DNA of 6,855 nucleotides. It comes from an uncultured Pirellula sp. (GTDB lineage: Bacteria > Planctomycetota > Planctomycetia > Pirellulales > Pirellulaceae). The stretch's first letter is position 1. Every line of letters starts with the position of its first letter. A program made the translations under genes and the position numbers. The stretch lies in assembly GCA_903892365.1 (NCBI GenBank), contig CAITIF010000664.1, positions 1 to 6,855 on the forward strand, given 5' to 3'. Of this stretch, positions 6,661 through 6,855 are shown piece by piece. Below the pieces are notes generated by a model that was given only the letters and a program-made list of their open reading frames with translations, was not told where the DNA came from and made no database searches.

Positions 6661-6855
6661 TTACATTTTCTCCAGCATCGCTTCCCAAAGCAGCGTCACA
6701 TCACTAGTAGATTCTTGTGCTGCTTCTCTATTGAAATTGATTTCGATTTTGGCACCGAGTGGTTGGCACTGGAGAATTCGTACCGAATCCACGCGATCAT
6801 CTTCGCAATCAGCCAAAAGTTCGGGAGATGATAAAAAAGGAGGCATGAAGGCCAA
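6661..6855 (-). CDS. Unrecognised protein, C-terminal 64 codons only
   Basis: An open frame enters from the right edge and ends at TAA (6663-6661). The start lies outside the window. I do not recognise the family. The visible part is soluble and rather acidic (LADCEDDRVDSVRI), with alternating residues suggesting beta strands around SVRILQCQPLGAKIEINFN, and it ends in an amphipathic helix-like stretch, TLLWEAMLEKM. It contains two Cys and no membrane segment. It is upstream of and co-oriented with the UDP-sugar pyrophosphorylase but separated by about 205-215 bp, so a shared transcript is uncertain. Coding status rests on the open frame to the edge, the strand shared with its neighbours, and the absence of a better frame. 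A chance frame is not excluded. Confidence 0.5.
   Translation of the reverse strand: MAFMPPFLSSPELLADCEDDRVDSVRILQCQPLGAKIEINFNREAAQESTSDVTLLWEAMLEKM

Overview
The window most likely comes from a bacterium of the Planctomycetes (Pirellula/Rhodopirellula-like). This is inferred from gene content, not from a marker gene. The clues are a eukaryote-like UDPGP/UAP1-type nucleotidyltransferase, a short mannose-1-phosphate guanylyltransferase next to ruvX, a long membrane-anchored anti-sigma-like protein with no zinc motif, weak or absent Shine-Dalgarno sequences, and a roughly balanced base composition. No rRNA, tRNA, CRISPR array, insertion sequence or phage gene was seen.

Layout, left to right. 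(1) At 1-681, minus strand, is a TauE/SafE-type permease that runs off the left edge. (2) Divergent from it is an exported PrxQ/Bcp-like peroxiredoxin (874-1428, plus) with a clear sigma70-type promoter, an inverted repeat at the predicted transcription start, and a good ribosome binding site. (3) A hairpin at 1451-1479 separates it from a convergent anti-sigma-like membrane protein (1512-2924, minus). (4) A 271-bp gap (2925-3195) holds no convincing gene but several inverted repeats. (5) manC (3747-4814) and ruvX (3196-3741) form a tight minus-strand pair with 5 nt between them. (6) A 225-bp gap upstream of manC holds a cluster of short direct repeats. (7) A UDP-sugar pyrophosphorylase of the UAP1 type lies at 5040-6446, minus. 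(8) The last 64 codons of an unrecognised minus-strand gene enter from the right edge.

How the genes relate. ManC (GDP-mannose) and the UDPGP protein (UDP-GlcNAc or UDP-glucose) both supply activated sugars for envelope polysaccharide or glycoconjugate synthesis, and they lie in series on one strand. RuvX, coupled to manC, is a housekeeping 16S rRNA maturation/RNase H-fold protein. The peroxiredoxin, permease and anti-sigma-like protein are separate transcription units. The region is mostly ordinary chromosomal housekeeping sequence. I see no clear new multi-gene system. The points most worth a second look are the anti-sigma-like gene with no sigma gene beside it, the repeats upstream of manC, and the shifted second cysteine in the peroxiredoxin.
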